A stretch of 38,275 nt of DNA, from the NCBI GenBank assembly GCA_026702745.1, contig JAPPBT010000048.1, forward strand, positions 1 to 38,275, in the 5' to 3' direction. Source of the DNA: Gemmatimonadota bacterium (GTDB lineage: Bacteria > JAAXHH01). Below the pieces are notes generated by a model. It did not search any database and had not been told where the DNA came from. It saw only the letters and a list, made by a program, of their open reading frames with translations. Both the position numbers and the translations under genes were made by a program. This document shows, in pieces, positions 7,600 to 15,517 of the stretch (position 1 is its first letter; every line of letters starts with the position of its first letter).

Positions 7600-8238
7600 A
7601 TGCCGTTGAGCAGCAAGAACTTCTTCGATCGTGTCGCCCCGGACTGGGACGAAATGCGCGAAGGATTTTACTCCGACGACGTCCGGGTGAGCGCCCTGGC
7701 GGCGGCCGAGGTCGAAACGGGCAAAGTCGCCGCCGACATCGGCGCCGGCACGGGCTTTATCTCGCAGGGCCTGATCGAGGAAGGGCTGCGGGTGATCGCC
7801 GTCGACCAGTCCGAAGTCATCCTGAATGAAATGAGGACGAAATTCGCCCGGTACCCGGCGATCGACTACCGCATCGGCAACGCCGAAGACATTCCCATTC
7901 CCGGTGAAACGGTCGACTACGCCTTCGCCAACATGTGTCTCCATCACGTTGAATCGCCACCGGACGCCATCCGGGAGATGGCAAGAATCCTGAAACCGGA
8001 CGGTAAACTGGTGATCACGGATGCGGACGAGCACGAATTCGAGTTTCTGCGCGAAGAGCACCACGACCGCTGGCTGGGATTCAAGCGAACCGATATAAGG
8101 ACCTGGTTCGAGGCGGCGGGACTGCGGGACGTCCGCGTGGGCGACGCCGGCACCTCCTGTGAAGTGCAGTCGACCTGCTGCGACGATTTCGCCCGCATCG
8201 GGATCTTCCTGGCCTCGGGGCAGAAACCCGCGGCGTAA
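7600..8238 (+). CDS. Class I SAM-dependent methyltransferase
   Basis: A 212-residue Rossmann methyltransferase. Motif I is AADIGAGTGFIS (about residues 44-55). The acidic ribose-binding residue lies in VIAVDQSE, motif II/III in IGNAEDIPIPGETVDYAFANMCLHHV, and the post-II strand is ILKPDGKLVITDADEHE. The ATG at 7600 follows AAGGAAAG. The C-terminus contains TSCEV and STCCDD, three cysteines close together, before GIFLASGQK. Clustered cysteines are seen in arsenic and some metal(loid) methyltransferases, but the arrangement is not enough to assign that activity. It belongs to the UbiE/COQ5-like group by sequence style. It has its own promoter and is followed by a minisatellite. Confidence 0.85.
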   Translation: MPLSSKNFFDRVAPDWDEMREGFYSDDVRVSALAAAEVETGKVAADIGAGTGFISQGLIEEGLRVIAVDQSEVILNEMRTKFARYPAIDYRIGNAEDIPIPGETVDYAFANMCLHHVESPPDAIREMARILKPDGKLVITDADEHEFEFLREEHHDRWLGFKRTDIRTWFEAAGLRDVRVGDAGTSCEVQSTCCDDFARIGIFLASGQKPAA

Positions 8239-8340
8239 TCGTCGTCGCGGGGGCGTAACCGTCGTTACGGCGTAACCGTCGTCGCGGGGGTGGAACCGTC
8301 GCCAAAGGCGTAACCGTCGTTACGGCGGAACCGTCGCCAC
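8232..8340. repeat. Degenerate minisatellite containing small hairpins
   Basis: Six loosely conserved 17-22 bp units built on GCGTAACCGTCGTTACG run from the end of the methyltransferase gene towards the next start codon. Two copies (8254-8269 and 8309-8324, 55 nt apart) are exact and self-complementary (CGTAAC-CGTC-GTTACG), so the transcript can form short hairpins. There is no U-tract, so they are not ordinary terminators. There are no spacers of CRISPR type. Confidence 0.8.
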
Positions 8341-8375
8341 ACATCGTCAACGGTTTGACCGGACAGTTTAATTTC

Positions 8376-10226
8376 ATGCATCCCGACACCGAACACATAT
8401 CTGTCGCCATCTGTCCCGACCACAAGGCGCTCTCCCGGACCGTCGCCAGGGAGATCGTCGCTTACGCGCAGGCGCGCGCCAAGGCGGGGAAGACGGCCGT
8501 GCTGGGTCTCTGCACGGGTTCCACGCCCATCGACGTATACGGGGAACTGATCGCGCTGCACCGCGGCGGCATCAGTTTCGAGAACATCGTCACCTTCAAC
8601 CTCGACGAGTACTACCCCATGTCGCGGCAGTCGGCCCAGAGCTATCACCGCTACATGCACGAGTATCTCTTCGACCACGTCGACATACCCGCGGACCAGG
8701 TCCACATCCCCCTGGGCGACCTGGCCCCGGAGGAGATCGAGGATCACTGCGCGTGGTACGAGGAACGGATCCGGTCCGTGGGCGGCATCGGCATCCAGCT
8801 CCTGGGCATCGGGCGCACCGGCCACATCGGATTCAACGAACCGGGCTCCCTTCCGAACACCCGCACCCGGCTGATCCGGCTGGACGAGAGCACGCGCAAG
8901 GACGCCGCTTCCGATTTCTTCGGCGAGGACAACGTGCCCATCGAGGCGGTGACCATGGGCGTGGGGACCATCCTCGACGCGGAACGCATCATCCTCATGG
9001 CCACGGGCGAGCACAAGGCGCCCATCATCCGCCAGGCGGTGGAGGGCGAGGTCAGCCCCCTCGTGGCGGCCAGCTACCTCCAGAACCACCCGAACGCGAC
9101 GGTCTTCATCGATCCGCCCGCGTCCAGCGAGCTGACCCGGGTCAAGCGTCCCTGGCTGAACAACCATGCGGTGGATTGGACCGACCAGCTCTCGCAACGG
9201 GCCGTGCTCTGGCTGTGCGAGCAGGTGGAAAAGCCGGTTTTGCACCTGCAGCGAAGGGACTACAACGCCTGCGACCTCTACTCCCTGGTCGATACCGTCC
9301 CTTCGGTCGACGAGCTCAACCGAAAGACCTTCGACGCGGTCCGCGCCAAGATCTACGGCCGGGAGGACTTCTTCTCCAACAAGCGGTGCATCTGCTTCTC
9401 GCCCCACCCGGACGACGACGTCATCTCCATGGGCGGCACGCTGTACCGTTTGTCCGGCGCCGGGAACGACATCACCATCGCCTACATGACCAGCGGCAAC
9501 ATCGCCGTCTTCGACGAGGACGTGAAACGGCTTATCGATTTCATCGGCCTGACCTTCCGGGACCTGGGTTGCGCCCACGCGAAGTTCGACGGCATCGTGG
9601 ACAAGGTGCGGTCCTTCATCGAGACGAAGCAGGCCGGCCAGGTGGACATCCCCGAAGTCCAGGTCATAAAGACCAACATCCGCCGGTCCGAAGCCATCGC
9701 GGCGGCTTCGACGCTCGACATCCCGCCGGAAAAGACCCGGTTCCTGGACCTGCCCTTCTACAAGACCGGCCAGGTGAAGAAGCACCCCATCGGCGAAGAG
9801 GACGTGGGGATCGTCCTCGATCTGCTCAACGACATCCGTCCCGAAGTCGTCTTCGTCGCCGGAGACCTGTCCGATCCCCACGGCACCCACCGCATGTGCA
9901 AGGAGGTCATCGATCGAGCCCTCGCCGTCTACGACCGGACGGACCCGGACGTGTGGCTCTACCGGGGCGCATGGCAGGAGTGGGAAGTGGACGAGGCGGA
10001 TGTGTTCATCCCCCTGTCTTATGAAGACCTCCAGCGCAAGATCCAGGCCATCTTCCGGCACGAATCCCAGAAGGACACCGCCATGTTCCCCGGCGCGTAC
10101 GACGACCGGGAATTCTGGGAGCGGGTGCAGGACCGCAACACCCACACGGCCCGGCGTCTCGACAAGCTGGGCTTCCCCCAGTACTACGCCATGGAAGCCT
10201 TCGTACTCGAGCGCGGTGGGCGTTGA
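8376..10226 (+). CDS. nagB: Fusion of glucosamine-6-phosphate deaminase (NagB) with a PIG-L/LmbE deacetylase domain
   Basis: A 616-residue two-domain cytosolic protein. Residues about 8-265 are NagB/RpiA-type, with the phosphate loop LGLCTGSTPIDVYGEL, the acid N-L-D77-E-Y-Y, the catalytic GHIGFNEPGS (His150), and VTMGVGTILDAERIILMATG. This half would convert glucosamine 6-phosphate to fructose 6-phosphate and ammonia. Residues about 335-610 form a PIG-L domain with the zinc motif H344-P-D-D-D and a later HGTHR, typical of N-acetylglucosaminyl de-N-acetylases. The fusion could therefore deacetylate and deaminate an amino sugar in one chain. Similar two-domain NagB proteins are known in Bacteroidetes and others. 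The ATG at 8376 is preferred to a TTG at 8355. No other amino-sugar genes lie alongside. Confidence 0.9.
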   Translation: MHPDTEHISVAICPDHKALSRTVAREIVAYAQARAKAGKTAVLGLCTGSTPIDVYGELIALHRGGISFENIVTFNLDEYYPMSRQSAQSYHRYMHEYLFDHVDIPADQVHIPLGDLAPEEIEDHCAWYEERIRSVGGIGIQLLGIGRTGHIGFNEPGSLPNTRTRLIRLDESTRKDAASDFFGEDNVPIEAVTMGVGTILDAERIILMATGEHKAPIIRQAVEGEVSPLVAASYLQNHPNATVFIDPPASSELTRVKRPWLNNHAVDWTDQLSQRAVLWLCEQVEKPVLHLQRRDYNACDLYSLVDTVPSVDELNRKTFDAVRAKIYGREDFFSNKRCICFSPHPDDDVISMGGTLYRLSGAGNDITIAYMTSGNIAVFDEDVKRLIDFIGLTFRDLGCAHAKFDGIVDKVRSFIETKQAGQVDIPEVQVIKTNIRRSEAIAAASTLDIPPEKTRFLDLPFYKTGQVKKHPIGEEDVGIVLDLLNDIRPEVVFVAGDLSDPHGTHRMCKEVIDRALAVYDRTDPDVWLYRGAWQEWEVDEADVFIPLSYEDLQRKIQAIFRHESQKDTAMFPGAYDDREFWERVQDRNTHTARRLDKLGFPQYYAMEAFVLERGGR

Positions 10227-10460
10227 CGAACACGGCGGTGGGAGCGAGTTGTTCTCCGTGCGTCTCGCCGGTCGCAGTCTCTCGCCGGGTGCCTTGAAAA
10301 GCAGTTGCTCTCCCGAACTTCATTCCATTATATTGGCCTGCTTGCTTGACGGCGCCGGACCGGAGTCGAAGGTGGCTACCGACCCGGCGCGGTGTCATAG
10401 GGAAGGCGTAAAAAGGAAATCGATTCATCGACCGGGATTCCGGGACCAGCGGAGGCACAT

Positions 10461-11408
10461 GTGCGCATAGCGGTATTCGGTACGGGAGGCGTAGGCGGTT
10501 ATTACGGCGGACGGCTTGCCGAGGCGGGGGAAGAGGTCGTATTCATCGCGCGCGGCGAGCACCTGGAAGCCCTTCAGCGGGACGGTCTCCGCGTGGAAAG
10601 CACCAAGGGCGACTTTACGCTGCCTTCCATCGAGGCCATCGGCGATTCCAGGCAGGCCGGCGACGTGGACGTCGTCATGCTCTGCGTCAAGTGCTGGCAG
10701 GTACCCGACGCCCTCGACGGACTCCGGCCCCTGCTCGGACCGGATACCTGCATCCTGCCCATGGAGAACGGGGTGGAGACCCCGGAGCAACTCGCCAGGG
10801 AATTCGGCTGGCGTCACGTACTCGGCGGCGTATGCGGGATCGTCTCGTTCATCGCCGAACCGGGTCTCATCCGGCACGTCGCCTACGAGCCCTTCGTCAA
10901 TTTCGGCGAATGGGACAACCGGTCCAGCGAACGGGTCGACCGGCTCCGCCGGGCCTTCGAAGGCGCCAGGGGACTCATCGTGGACACGCCGGCGGACATT
11001 CAGGCCGCCATGTGGCGCAAGTACATCCTCATCGCCTCATGGAGCGGAATCGGCGGCGTGACCCGCGCGCCGATCGGCGTCGTCCGCAGCCAGCCCGGGA
11101 CGCGGCGGCTTCTCGAAACGGCCATGGAGGAAATCCACCAGGTGGCCACCGCCCTGGGCGTCAGCCTACCTGAAGACATCGTGGCCCAGACCCTGGCCAC
11201 CCTGGACAGCGTGGAATACGGCGGTACCGCCTCCATGCAGCGGGATATCATGGAAGAGCGCTTCTCCGAACTCGAAGCCCAGACCGGCGCGCTGGTCCGC
11301 ATGGGCAGGGAAGCGGGCGTGCCCACGCCGGTCAACGAATTCATCTACCATGCGCTTCGGCCGATGGAGTTGCGCACCCGCGAGCAGGTGTCCTTCGAGG
11401 CGCCCTGA
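10461..11408 (+). CDS. Ketopantoate reductase (ApbA/PanE) family NADPH-dependent oxidoreductase
   Basis: A 315-residue protein. The N-terminal Rossmann domain starts MRIAVFGTGGVGGYYGGRLAEAG (dinucleotide glycine motif at residues 7-15) and continues with VVMLCVKCWQ and ILPMENGVE, the canonical PanE order. The C-terminal helical domain includes MWRKYILIASWSGIGGVTRAPIG (lysine of the active site about residue 191) and the SMQRDIMEERFSELEAQTGALVRMG signature near the end. The start is a GTG at 10461 with GGAGG 5 nt upstream. It may make pantoate for coenzyme A, but PanE paralogues act on other 2-oxo acids. It opens a same-strand run leading to the corrinoid genes, 81 nt ahead of the homocysteine methyltransferase. 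Confidence 0.9.
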   Translation: MRIAVFGTGGVGGYYGGRLAEAGEEVVFIARGEHLEALQRDGLRVESTKGDFTLPSIEAIGDSRQAGDVDVVMLCVKCWQVPDALDGLRPLLGPDTCILPMENGVETPEQLAREFGWRHVLGGVCGIVSFIAEPGLIRHVAYEPFVNFGEWDNRSSERVDRLRRAFEGARGLIVDTPADIQAAMWRKYILIASWSGIGGVTRAPIGVVRSQPGTRRLLETAMEEIHQVATALGVSLPEDIVAQTLATLDSVEYGGTASMQRDIMEERFSELEAQTGALVRMGREAGVPTPVNEFIYHALRPMELRTREQVSFEAP

Positions 11409-11489
11409 GGCGCGGCGGCAGCAATGCAGGCGCCAGGCGATGTCCATTCAGTCGCCAGGTGAACGGACCGTTCTTCCGGAGTATGCAGC

Positions 11490-12506
11490 ATGATATCCTT
11501 TCTTGAACGCATCGCCGACGACCGCCCCCTCCTATACGACGGCGGTTTCGGCACCGAACTCTTCGCCCGCGGCATCGAACTGGCCAACAGCGCGCTGGCC
11601 AACGAGCTGTACCCCGACATTGTCAGGGACATCCACTTCGATTATATTGAAGCAGGCTCGGAAGCGATCGGGACGAATACGTTCGTGGCGTCTTTTCCTC
11701 ATCTCGAAATGGCCGGCAAAGACGCCTCGGAATCCGATGGACTGATCCGTCTGTCCCTGGAACATGCCCGGGCCGCTATCGAACGCAGCGGGCGGGACGT
11801 TTACCTCGCCGGTTCCATCGGTCCCCTGCCGGGCGCCATCGAGGCCGACAGCGGCGACACGGAGTTCGGCATCGCGAACAGCATCGCCCGGGACGCCCAC
11901 GAGCGTGTGGGCACGACGCTCGCGGAGGGCGGCGTTGATTTCTTCTGCGTCGAGACCATGTTCTCCGCCAACGAGGCGGCCCTGGCCGTGGACGTGTTGA
12001 GGCAGTTCGATCTACCCATTGCCGTGAACCAGACGTACAAGTATACGAAGGACCGCGCCACGGGCGAGGTCGTCTACAAGACGGACTGGGGCCACTCGGC
12101 GGCCAATCTCCTGGAGATCCTGGCGGGCGGCCTGGGTGGCGCGCAGTCCGGCGGACGCGACCTGCTTGCACACGTACAGGTCGTCGGGCTGAACTGCGGC
12201 GCTGAGTCCCGGCGCGACGAGCACACGGGGATGCCTTACGCCATCAACGGCATCGGCCAGTTGAAGCGCGCCATGGATGCCCGGGGGGAGACGCCGAAAC
12301 GCATGATGGCCTATCCCAACGCGGGCAGGGCCCGGCTGGACGATCAACACCGGACCTACTACGACAATACCCCGGAACAGATGGCCGCTTACATACCGGA
12401 ACTCCTCGAGGCCGGCGCCTATTTCATCGGCGGATGCTGCGGCACGGGGGTCGCTCATATCCGGGCCTTTCGCGAAGCGATGGACCGGGTGGACCCGTCG
12501 GCTTGA
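11490..12506 (+). CDS. Homocysteine S-methyltransferase family protein (BHMT/MetH N-domain type)
   Basis: A 338-residue zinc-dependent TIM barrel. The start PLLYDGGFGTELFARGI and the EAGSEAIGTNTFVAS strand are diagnostic. Zinc cysteines are seen in VVGLNCGAE (about residue 236) and in the C-terminal GGCCGTG pair (about 316-317). It transfers a methyl group to homocysteine to give methionine. The donor in this family can be betaine, S-methylmethionine or, as in MetH, methylcobalamin carried on a corrinoid domain. The corrinoid protein and reactivator three to four genes downstream make a cobalamin donor plausible here (inference). It ends 17 nt before the PF13769 gene. Confidence 0.9.
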   Translation: MISFLERIADDRPLLYDGGFGTELFARGIELANSALANELYPDIVRDIHFDYIEAGSEAIGTNTFVASFPHLEMAGKDASESDGLIRLSLEHARAAIERSGRDVYLAGSIGPLPGAIEADSGDTEFGIANSIARDAHERVGTTLAEGGVDFFCVETMFSANEAALAVDVLRQFDLPIAVNQTYKYTKDRATGEVVYKTDWGHSAANLLEILAGGLGGAQSGGRDLLAHVQVVGLNCGAESRRDEHTGMPYAINGIGQLKRAMDARGETPKRMMAYPNAGRARLDDQHRTYYDNTPEQMAAYIPELLEAGAYFIGGCCGTGVAHIRAFREAMDRVDPSA

Positions 12507-12523
12507 GCACAGGATCGATCACC

Positions 12524-12805
12524 ATGGCCGTGTACCAGGTACTCTACTGGCGGGACATCCCGGCGCAGGTGCGCGTCTACGGTGACCGCACCGGAGGACG
12601 CCGGCCCCTTTCGCGCCAGATGCCCGACTGGTTCCAGCAGGAAATCGACCGGGTGGCCATGCGGGACGGACTGACCGGCACCGACGCCTACCTCGACGAG
12701 TGGCAATGGTCCGGTAAGCAGGAATGGCCGGGCGAAGAAGAAGAGGTCGAATCGGTGGCGGAAGCCGTTCTGAAGCAGTTGGAAGACGGATACGAAAGGG
12801 GATAG
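12524..12805 (+). CDS. PF13769-type 'virulence factor' small protein
   Basis: A 93-residue acidic protein. The N-terminal pattern YQVLYWRDIPAQVRVYG and the later AMRDGLTGTDAYLDEW match the small family named 'virulence factor' (YWRDIPAQV... SDAYLEEW). Its biochemical role is not established; the name is historical. Members tend to sit beside methylenetetrahydrofolate reductase or corrinoid methyltransferase genes, as here, which argues for one-carbon metabolism. The C-terminus is Glu-rich. The ATG at 12524 follows AGGA by 9 nt and lies 17 nt after the preceding stop, so the genes are probably co-transcribed. Confidence 0.75.
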   Translation: MAVYQVLYWRDIPAQVRVYGDRTGGRRPLSRQMPDWFQQEIDRVAMRDGLTGTDAYLDEWQWSGKQEWPGEEEEVESVAEAVLKQLEDGYERG

Positions 12806-12892
12806 GATCGGCCGCGAACGTTGAAGAGATGGACAGCGGTATGCGGTCCGGAGATAACCGTCCGCGGCGGTGGACAGGATCGGCCGCGAACG
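12804..12892. repeat. 17-bp direct repeat, 72 bp apart
   Basis: AGGATCGGCCGCGAACG occurs at 12804-12820 and again at 12876-12892, each preceded by G-A-[T/C]. The copies bracket the region where the next gene must start, so a short tandem duplication has probably extended or re-made the 5' end of that gene. Confidence 0.75.
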
Positions 12893-13551
12893 GTCATGAG
12901 TGGAGCAGTCCTTTGGGTCAGACGGTCGACATAGGCAGGCGCATCGAACTGGTACCTCTCGATGCTCATTTCGGGGACATTTCGATCGGCCTGTACCGCC
13001 AGCAGGACGACGCGGGACCGGTCTACCAGGTATTCACCTACAGCCGGCGGGAAGGCGTCGAGGATCGGATCGCCTTCGTGGTGAAGGCCATGGAAGTCCT
13101 CGGAGGCATGGAGCCGGCCAGCGGAGGGCGCCTGCAGTTCCACTGCGGCTATGCACACCAGCGGGCGGTAAAGCGGGTGTTCCTCGAAGCCTGCAAACTG
13201 GATCCGGCCGGCCCCGTCGAACCACGGCCGCTGCAGATCCTGGACAAGAAGTCGGGCTTGCAGATCCAGGTCCTGAGCGAGGGCGACGGCGTCTACCGCG
13301 TTACAGCCCACGGCGAGGGCAAGGACCGCGAGCGTCGCATCTCCTTTATCGCCGGCGGGCTGATGAAACTGGCCGAGATGGACGAGGTAAGCGGCACGCT
13401 GGACCAGGTGGCTTTCCCCTGTGGCCAGGAACACGACGCGCTGGTCGGGCTGTTGCTGGTCCGCGCACCCAACGTCCGGGCCGTCCTGCGCGAACAGGAA
13501 GCGGTCGCGAGCCGGGGCGTCCTGGCCGCGCCCAGTCAGCAGGACGGTTAA
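12829..13551 (+). CDS. Unrecognised protein with two homologous halves, each with a C-G-x-x-H motif
   Basis: A protein of up to 240 residues that I do not recognise. Residues about 64-122 and 152-212 align with each other. Both contain V-Y-x-V, then D/E-R-I-x-F, a helix ending M/L-x-x-S-G, and then F-x-C-G-x-x-H (C106-G-Y-A-H110 and C198-G-Q-E-H202) followed by a hydrophobic helix. The repeated Cys/His pairs suggest a metal, heme or cobalamin-handling site, or a catalytic thiol. No signal peptide or membrane segment is seen. The start is uncertain: ATGs at 12829 and 12841 lie in a duplicated stretch, and conserved sequence only begins at about residue 36. It is followed 11 nt later by the MtaA-like gene, so it belongs to the corrinoid operon. 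Function unknown. Confidence 0.75.
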   Translation: MDSGMRSGDNRPRRWTGSAANGHEWSSPLGQTVDIGRRIELVPLDAHFGDISIGLYRQQDDAGPVYQVFTYSRREGVEDRIAFVVKAMEVLGGMEPASGGRLQFHCGYAHQRAVKRVFLEACKLDPAGPVEPRPLQILDKKSGLQIQVLSEGDGVYRVTAHGEGKDRERRISFIAGGLMKLAEMDEVSGTLDQVAFPCGQEHDALVGLLLVRAPNVRAVLREQEAVASRGVLAAPSQQDG

Positions 13552-13562
13552 AGGAGACCGTT

Positions 13563-14615
13563 ATGAGCGATAACACCATAAAGCAGATGAAGGGCCGGGA
13601 CCGGGTACTCGCCGCACTGAAGGGAGAGCCCGTGGACCGCACGCCCGTGTGCAATCCGACGTCGGTCGCCACGGTGGAACTGATGGATCTCGTCGACGCG
13701 CCTTTTCCGGACGCCAACCGGGACCCGGAGCTCATGGCCCGTCTGGCGGCCACGAGCTACACCGAACTTGGATTCGACACCATCATGCCGGTCTTTACCA
13801 TCATCCAGGAGTCCTCCGCACTGGGTTGCAAGATCCAGTGGGAGCAGAAGGACAACTGGCCGACCGTTCAAATGCGCGAGCCCATCTGGACGGACGTGGA
13901 CGACATCAAGCTCCCCCCGGATTTCCTGACGCACCAGGACACGAAATGCGTCCTCGAGGCCATCAAGAAGCTCAAGAAGGAATATGGCGACGAGGTGGCG
14001 GTCATCGGCAAGACCATGGGACCCTGGTCCCTGGGATACCACTGCTTCGGCGTGGAACCCTTCCTGCTCATGTCCCTCGACGACCCCGGAAGGACCCATC
14101 TCGCCCTGGACCGCATGAAGGAAGCCACGGTGGAGTTCGGCATCGCGCAGATCGAGGCCGGTGCGGACGCACTGACCCTGCCCGACCACGCCACGGGCGA
14201 CCTGGTGAGCAGCGACTACTACCGGCGGTTTCTTCGGGACCTGCACATCGAGATGGCCGAACGGATTCCCATCCCGCTGATCATGCATATCTGCGGGCGT
14301 ACCGTGGACCGCATGGGCTACATCGCGGAGACCGGCTTCGCGGCATTTCATTTCGATTCGAAAAACAAGCCCCAGGAGTCCATGGAGGCCGTCGACGGCA
14401 AGATCTCCCTCGTGGGCAACATCAACAATCCCGAGACGCTCTTCGCACGGGGACCGGAAGAGGTGTGCATGGAAGTCCACCAGAACCTGGAACACGGGAT
14501 TCATATGGTGGGACCGGAGTGCGCCGTTCCCCTGCAGGCGTCCGTCGAGAACCTGAAGGCGATTCCGCAGGCGGTGAAGGACTGGCATGTCCACCACGCG
14601 CATATCGGTCCGTGA
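13563..14615 (+). CDS. Uroporphyrinogen decarboxylase-fold methyltransferase (MtaA/MtbA-type methylcobamide methyltransferase)
   Basis: A 350-residue UroD-fold protein. It has the MtaA-type zinc site rather than heme-pathway features: H-I-C at about 241-243 in IMHICGRT and a third ligand cysteine at about 320 in VGPECAVPL. Other landmarks are GRDRVLAALKGEPVDRTPVCNPTS at the N-terminus, GKTMGPWSLGYH and GADALTLPDHATGDLVSSDYYRRF. Proteins of this type move a methyl group between a corrinoid protein and a thiol, or demethylate a substrate onto the corrinoid. Its partner corrinoid gene is next. AAAGGAG precedes the ATG. It lies 11 nt after the unknown duplicated protein gene. Confidence 0.9.
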   Translation: MSDNTIKQMKGRDRVLAALKGEPVDRTPVCNPTSVATVELMDLVDAPFPDANRDPELMARLAATSYTELGFDTIMPVFTIIQESSALGCKIQWEQKDNWPTVQMREPIWTDVDDIKLPPDFLTHQDTKCVLEAIKKLKKEYGDEVAVIGKTMGPWSLGYHCFGVEPFLLMSLDDPGRTHLALDRMKEATVEFGIAQIEAGADALTLPDHATGDLVSSDYYRRFLRDLHIEMAERIPIPLIMHICGRTVDRMGYIAETGFAAFHFDSKNKPQESMEAVDGKISLVGNINNPETLFARGPEEVCMEVHQNLEHGIHMVGPECAVPLQASVENLKAIPQAVKDWHVHHAHIGP

Positions 14616-14722
14616 GTCGCGTTCGACGACTGTATACGCCGCCCCGCGCCGCGCGGCGGACCGCCTGGCAAAAGCGGCAGGTTTCATTTCTTGCATGATC
14701 ACGGAGGACCGGACGGGAGCGC

Positions 14723-15487
14723 ATGGCAGCACTTAACGATATTGCCAACGACTTTCTGAAGGACGAGATAGAAGAGTTCATCGAAAGGCCCAACGAGCGG
14801 ACGCGGATCATCGACGCTTTCGCCCGGGCGACCCCCGCCATGCAGGAGATCTCCGCGGCCCTCATCGACGGGGACAACGGGACGGTCGACACGCTGACCA
14901 GGTCTGCGCTGGACGACGGGGTCGAGGCGCTTGAGGTGATGGACGACGGCCTGATCGCCGGCATGAGCGTCGTGGGCATCAAGTTCCGGGAGAACTTCAT
15001 CTTCGTCCCGGAAGTTCTCGCCTGCGCCCGGGCCATGAAGGCCGGGATGGCCCACATCGAGCCCATCCTCTCCGCCTCGGGCATCGAACCTGTCGGCACC
15101 GTCATCATGGGCACGGTCAAGGGCGACCTCCACGACATCGGCAAGAACCTGTGCATCATGATGTTGCGCGGCGCCGGGTTCGTGGTCCACGACCTGGGGG
15201 TGGACACCTCCGAGGACGAGTTCATGGACGCGGTGGAGGAACACGAAGCGCCCCTGCTGGGCATGTCGGCCCTGCTCACCACGACCATGCCCAACATGGG
15301 CAAGACCATCGACGCCTTCATCGACAACGACATGCGGGAGGACGTCAAGATCATGGTGGGCGGCGCGTCGGTCACCCAGGAGTTCGCTGACGACATGGGC
15401 GCCGACGGCACCGCCGAGGACGCGGTGGGCTGCGTGGAACTGGCCCAGCGTCTCCTCGTGGAACTCAAGCAGGAACAGGAAGACTGA
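14723..15487 (+). CDS. Corrinoid (methylcobamide-binding) protein, MtbC/MttC type
   Basis: A 254-residue two-domain protein. The N-terminal helical cap (about 30-115) includes ALIDGDNGTVDTLTRSALDDGVEALEVMDDGLIAGMSVVG and FIFVPEVLACARAMKAGM. The C-terminal B12-binding Rossmann domain has the lower-ligand motif G-D-x-H-D-I-G at about 133-139 (KGDLHDIGKN), MSALLTTTMPNM, and VGGASVTQEFADDMGADG. It carries the methyl group on cobalt between the methyltransferases in this cluster. The ATG at 14723 follows GGGAG. The 107-nt gap before it contains only a GC-rich 12-bp palindrome (14647-14658). The first 30 residues are an acidic extension not typical of short corrinoid proteins. Confidence 0.95.
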   Translation: MAALNDIANDFLKDEIEEFIERPNERTRIIDAFARATPAMQEISAALIDGDNGTVDTLTRSALDDGVEALEVMDDGLIAGMSVVGIKFRENFIFVPEVLACARAMKAGMAHIEPILSASGIEPVGTVIMGTVKGDLHDIGKNLCIMMLRGAGFVVHDLGVDTSEDEFMDAVEEHEAPLLGMSALLTTTMPNMGKTIDAFIDNDMREDVKIMVGGASVTQEFADDMGADGTAEDAVGCVELAQRLLVELKQEQED

Positions 15488-15517
15488 CGGTCGGCCAAGC
15501 CTCCCCTTAATTCTCCC

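Noticed and set aside
8232-8340. Possible CRISPR array
   Set aside because: Units are contiguous and degenerate with no spacers of regular size and no cas genes.
8265-10145. 626-codon minus-strand frame opposite the NagB-PIG-L gene
   Set aside because: No recognisable domain; the plus strand has two complete active sites.
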